Positions 15,149-17,617 of a DNA stretch of 17,617 nt are shown piece after piece. The stretch lies in assembly GCA_945947045.1 (NCBI GenBank), contig CAMEXG010000019.1:1-17617 (forward strand), in the 5' to 3' direction. Every line of letters starts with the position of its first letter. Position 1 is the stretch's first letter. Both the position numbers and the translations under genes were made by a program. The stretch comes from an uncultured Spirochaetales bacterium (GTDB taxonomy: Bacteria > Spirochaetota > Spirochaetia > Sphaerochaetales > Sphaerochaetaceae). The notes beneath the pieces are model-generated. The model did no database searches. It saw nothing but the letters and a program-made list of their open reading frames with translations, and had not been told where the DNA came from.

Positions 15149-15529
15149 ATGGGTGTAAAAATGGAAAGAAATGCATTGGCTAAGAGTGTTTCCAATAAAG
15201 GGGAGATGGGAGGAAGGATATTAAAAGATATCTTTGATCGTTATGCCTCCATTTTTCTTCCCAGGCTTGGGAATAAATGCCCTAAGTGTGAAGAGTTCAG
15301 AGCTTTCTTCCGCTATCAACTTGCAACATATCTTTCTATGAAAAAGAATTATACTCTTGCTCTCCCTGAAGGCGATATGGTATCCGATTTGATTCTAGAT
15401 ACATATGAAGAGTTTGAAGAGGATTTATCTTCCTCCCAGATTCCTATTTCAAATGAAGGCAGAGTAAATATGCTTTTGGAGATTAGAATCCAATTTCCGT
15501 GCCAAAATGACCCTTTTGAAGAGAACTGA
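15149..15529 (+). CDS. Unrecognised 126-residue protein
   Basis: I do not recognise this protein. It is soluble, with no signal peptide or membrane helix, and contains a single CPKC pair near residues 44-47, two helical stretches (RILKDIFDRYASIF and FRAFFRYQLATYLSM) and an acidic C-terminal half (LDTYEEFEEDL). One CxxC is not enough to call a zinc finger unless the protein dimerises. The start may be ATG 15149 or ATG 15161; neither has a strong ribosome binding site. It lies between groES (divergent) and the sigma factor gene (same strand, 176 bp downstream). Coding is supported by the uninterrupted frame, plausible codon use and an upstream promoter. Confidence 0.6.
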   Translation: MGVKMERNALAKSVSNKGEMGGRILKDIFDRYASIFLPRLGNKCPKCEEFRAFFRYQLATYLSMKKNYTLALPEGDMVSDLILDTYEEFEEDLSSSQIPISNEGRVNMLLEIRIQFPCQNDPFEEN

Positions 15530-15593
15530 AGGCTACCAGTGTCAAATTGTCTCAAAAAGCCTTGTTTTCTTTTGCCTTGTGTCAAAATGATAC
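15499..15593 (+). repeat. Three 15-bp boxes with an exact 40-bp period upstream of the sigma gene
   Basis: GTGCCAAAATGACCC starts at 15499, GTGTCAAATTGTCTC at 15539 and GTGTCAAAATGATAC at 15579. Ten of fifteen positions are identical in all three, and the last is nearly palindromic (GTGTCA-AAA-TGATAC). The first is in the end of the preceding gene, the others are intergenic. Spacing of 40 bp puts them about four helical turns apart, on one face of the DNA. Confidence 0.55.
15529..15573 (+). terminator. Weak terminator candidate after the small unknown gene
   Basis: AAGGCT (15529-15534) pairs with AGCCTT (15558-15563) around a 23-nt loop and is followed by GTTTTCTTTT. The short stem and large loop make it weak. 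Confidence 0.35.
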
Positions 15594-15616
15594 GATGTAC
15601 ATCTATCTTTCATAAT
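15587..15616 (+). promoter_or_regulatory. Candidate promoter of the sigma factor gene
   Basis: ATGATA (15587-15592), an 18-bp spacer and CATAAT (15611-15616). The -35 overlaps the third 15-bp box. The very AT-rich stretch that follows (15617-15690) offers other -10-like sequences, so this is tentative; a leader of about 80 nt would result. Confidence 0.3.
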
Positions 15617-15705
15617 TAGAATTTATATTAATTCCTTTTATATTAAGAAAATATATAAAATTGGCATTAATATTTCATGTGTATAAGTGTTAAGGAGAAA
15701 GCATT

Positions 15706-16578
15706 ATGGCCGACGTAAAAAACACTAAATACTCTGATTCTGACAACGAAGTACTGTCTTCATATTTGAAGGCTATCGATAAGATTCCACTTCTTACATA
15801 CGACGAAGAGTATGAAATTGCACTCAAGGCAAAGAATGGTGACAAGAAGGCTAGGGAGAAACTCATTAACGCCAACCTTAGGTTTGTAGTTTCTGTGGCT
15901 AAGAAGTTCAGAGGACAGGGTATGCCTCTTGAAGATTTGATCAACGAAGGCAACATCGGTCTCATGACTGCTGTCGACAAGTTTGAGCCGGAGAAGGGAT
16001 ATCACTTTATATCATACGCTGTATGGTGGGTGAGACAGGCAATCCTAAAGGCCCTTGCTGAACAGTCAAGACCCGTGAGACTTCCTTTAAATAGAAGTAA
16101 CGAGCTTATCCAGATTGTAAGGGCGAAAAATGATTTAATTCATAATAAGGGTATCAGCGATCCCTCCGTGGACGAGATAGCGGCTGCTTCAGGTTTGGAT
16201 GTCACACTTGTAAAGAACTTATTGGAAGTTACAAGAGATATGATCAGCTTCGACAGCCCTATCAAGGGAGACGAAGAGGGGGACAGCAGTTACTTTGATT
16301 TTGTTGAAGATAAGGCTCAGTCTCCGGAAGAAGATGTAGTTAATCATATGATGGAGAAGGATGTCAGAGGTCTCTTGTCTGTTCTTGGAGAGAAGGAGAG
16401 AGATATCATCGAGAAAAGATATGGCTTCAACGGCAATGAACCTATGAGCCTCAAGGCCATCGGCGATGAATATAATCTTACAAAAGAGAGAATCAGACAG
16501 ATAGAGAAGGCTGCACTCCAGAAATTGCGTAATAATGGAGAAAGCGTCGGCCTTGAGTATTACTCGGCGGCAATCTGA
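15706..16578 (+). CDS. Sigma-70 family RNA polymerase sigma factor (short RpoD/RpoS type)
   Basis: A 290-residue group 1/2 sigma factor. Region 1.2 is near the start (VLSSYLKAIDKIPLLTYDEEYEIA). Region 2 holds LINANLRFVVSVAKKF, MPLEDLINEGNIGLM and the -10 recognition segment ISYAVWWVRQAILKAL. Region 3 begins RPVRLPLNRSNEL. Region 4.2 is MSLKAIGDEYNLTKERIRQIE with KAALQKLRN after it. Region 1.1 and the long non-conserved insert of primary sigma factors are absent, so it is closer in size to RpoS-type factors. Whether it is an alternative factor or the main one cannot be told from the window. The ribosome binding site AAGGAG (15692-15697) is 8 nt before the ATG. A strong terminator follows. Confidence 0.9.
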   Translation: MADVKNTKYSDSDNEVLSSYLKAIDKIPLLTYDEEYEIALKAKNGDKKAREKLINANLRFVVSVAKKFRGQGMPLEDLINEGNIGLMTAVDKFEPEKGYHFISYAVWWVRQAILKALAEQSRPVRLPLNRSNELIQIVRAKNDLIHNKGISDPSVDEIAAASGLDVTLVKNLLEVTRDMISFDSPIKGDEEGDSSYFDFVEDKAQSPEEDVVNHMMEKDVRGLLSVLGEKERDIIEKRYGFNGNEPMSLKAIGDEYNLTKERIRQIEKAALQKLRNNGESVGLEYYSAAI

Positions 16579-16588
16579 CAAATGGCGG

Positions 16589-16620
16589 GAGCTGGAGGAT
16601 ACTTCAGCTCTTTTATTTTG
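16589..16620 (+). terminator. Intrinsic terminator of the sigma factor gene
   Basis: GAGCTGGAG and CTTCAGCTC (16589-16597 with 16602-16610) form a 9-bp stem with one G-T pair and a GATA loop, followed by TTTTATTTTG. It lies 10 bp after the stop codon. Confidence 0.85.
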
Positions 16621-16711
16621 TTTACCTGTATATTTTTTTAGTTTTAAAAATTATTAATACTTAATATAGAGATAATTGCATTAAGAATGTTTTCAGAAAC
16701 GTGATTTTTGA

Positions 16712-16740
16712 TTGACTGTACTTTGTTTAACTAGTAACAT
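16712..16740 (+). promoter_or_regulatory. Sigma-70-type promoter of ppdK
   Basis: TTGACT (16712-16717, five of six), a 17-bp spacer and TAACAT (16735-16740, four of six). Transcription would start near 16747, about 45 nt before the ATG. The flanks are AT-rich, as for strong promoters. Confidence 0.55.
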
Positions 16741-16791
16741 TGAATTTGCGATTAAACAAAAAATTTAAACTTAATAAACAGGAATATTTCA

Positions 16792-17617
16792 ATGGCAGAC
16801 AAAAAGTATGTTTACTTCTTCGGTGATGGAAAAGCTGAAGGCAGAGGCGACATGAAAGATCTCCTTGGTGGTAAGGGTGCAAACCTTGCCGATATGACAA
16901 GTATCGGACTCCCTGTTCCTCCAGGATTCACAATTACAACAGAAGCTTGCGATTTCTTCGATAAGCATAATGGAACTTATCCAAATGGAATGAGAGACGA
17001 AGTTCTTATCAACCTCAAGAAGCTTGAAGACCTTATGGGTGCAAAGCTTGGTGACAAGAAGAATCCTCTCCTTGTTTCTGTACGTTCAGGTGCTGCACAG
17101 TCAATGCCTGGTATGATGGATACTGTCCTTAACCTTGGTCTCACACCTGATTCACTTCAGGCTCTTATCGACAAGACAGGTAATGAAAGATTTGCTTGGG
17201 ACTCCTACAGACGTTTTATCCAGATGTTCGGTGATGTTGTAATGGGTGTTCCTCATTCAAAGTTTGAAGATGCCCTTCAGTCCGTCAAGGATGAGAACGG
17301 TAAGGTCTTCGATACAGAACTTGATACAGATAACCTTAAAGAAGTCATCAAGAGATATAAGATCATCTACAAGAAGCACACAGGTGAAGACTTCCCTGAG
17401 GATCCTCAGTATCAGCTCTTTAAGGCTATCGACGCTGTATTCAACAGCTGGAACAACGAGAGAGCCATCAAGTATAGACTTATGAACGATATCAGAGGTC
17501 TTTTGGGAACAGCTGTAAACGTTCAGGCAATGGTTTTCGGTAACATGGGCGAAACCAGTGGAACAGGTGTTGCATTTACACGTGACCCATCCACAGGTGA
17601 GAACAAGTTCTTCGGCG
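16792..17617 (+). CDS. ppdK: Pyruvate phosphate dikinase, N-terminal part (3' end outside window)
   Basis: PPDK interconverts pyruvate, ATP and phosphate with phosphoenolpyruvate, AMP and pyrophosphate; in anaerobes it often serves glycolysis. The 275 residues present are the start of the ATP-grasp nucleotide-binding domain: MADKKYVYFFGDG, then KDLLGGKGANLADM, GLPVPPGFTITTEAC, the ATP-site loop VSVRSGAAQSMPGMMDTVLN, and near the edge GNMGETSGTGVAFTRDPSTG, all close to the family. The frame runs off the window; the full enzyme is about 900 residues. A short AGGA lies about 7 nt before the ATG. Codon choice is narrower than in the neighbours (GGT, CTT/CTC, AAG, ACA favoured), suggesting high expression. 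It has its own promoter and is not part of the sigma operon. Confidence 0.97.
   Translation, partial: MADKKYVYFFGDGKAEGRGDMKDLLGGKGANLADMTSIGLPVPPGFTITTEACDFFDKHNGTYPNGMRDEVLINLKKLEDLMGAKLGDKKNPLLVSVRSGAAQSMPGMMDTVLNLGLTPDSLQALIDKTGNERFAWDSYRRFIQMFGDVVMGVPHSKFEDALQSVKDENGKVFDTELDTDNLKEVIKRYKIIYKKHTGEDFPEDPQYQLFKAIDAVFNSWNNERAIKYRLMNDIRGLLGTAVNVQAMVFGNMGETSGTGVAFTRDPSTGENKFFG

Noticed and set aside
15661..15678. A sigma-54-like TTGGCAT...TTTCA sequence before the sigma factor gene
   Set aside because: The -12 element lacks the required GC, so it does not meet the -24/-12 pattern.
17246..17485. A 79-codon plus-strand frame inside ppdK
   Set aside because: It is out of frame with strongly conserved PPDK sequence and has no start signal.

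Overview
The window looks like chromosomal DNA of a spirochaete in the Treponema/Sphaerochaeta part of the phylum. Pointers are a FlhF with the short spirochaete-type N-terminus, an NtrB/NtrC (AtoS/AtoC-like) two-component pair, BspA-type leucine-rich repeats, groES standing apart from groEL, and pyruvate phosphate dikinase. Genus cannot be fixed from sequence reading alone. No rRNA, tRNA, CRISPR array, transposase or phage gene was seen; it is mostly a dense housekeeping segment.

Layout. (1) 1-1874, plus strand: the 3' part of hslU, then an flhF homologue. (2) 1875-4458: a divergent pair of envelope genes. On the minus strand is a protein with the N-terminal pedestal of a class B penicillin-binding protein but no transpeptidase domain. 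On the plus strand is a membrane-anchored, very acidic protein that ends in an M23/LytM-like domain with no histidine. They share a 21-bp intergenic region. (3) 4456-7221, minus strand: secA, separated from the acidic gene by a strong bidirectional terminator. (4) 7344-14648, plus strand: a tight, mostly overlapping operon of cvpA, DNA polymerase III delta prime, a cytosolic NtrB-type histidine kinase, an NtrC-type sigma-54 activator, a DinG-like iron-sulfur helicase, and a BspA-LRR protein fused to a C-terminal J domain. (5) 14687-14950, minus strand: groES. (6) 15149-16578, plus strand: a small unknown protein, then a short sigma-70 factor without region 1.1. (7) 16792 to the end: the 5' third of ppdK.

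How it fits together. Several parts handle protein quality control and export (HslU, SecA, GroES, the J-domain protein). Others handle replication and repair (delta prime, DinG), and regulation (NtrBC pair, sigma factor). The most unusual part is region 2: two neighbouring cell-wall-like proteins that both keep the fold of a peptidoglycan enzyme and lack its catalytic residues. This may be a non-catalytic scaffold system for cell-wall synthesis. It would fit a lineage that has lost conventional penicillin-binding proteins, as reported for Sphaerochaeta. Other points of interest are the LRR/J-domain fusion, three 15-bp boxes spaced exactly 40 bp apart upstream of the sigma gene, and 9-bp inverted boxes on the predicted -35 regions of the divergent groES and small-gene promoters.
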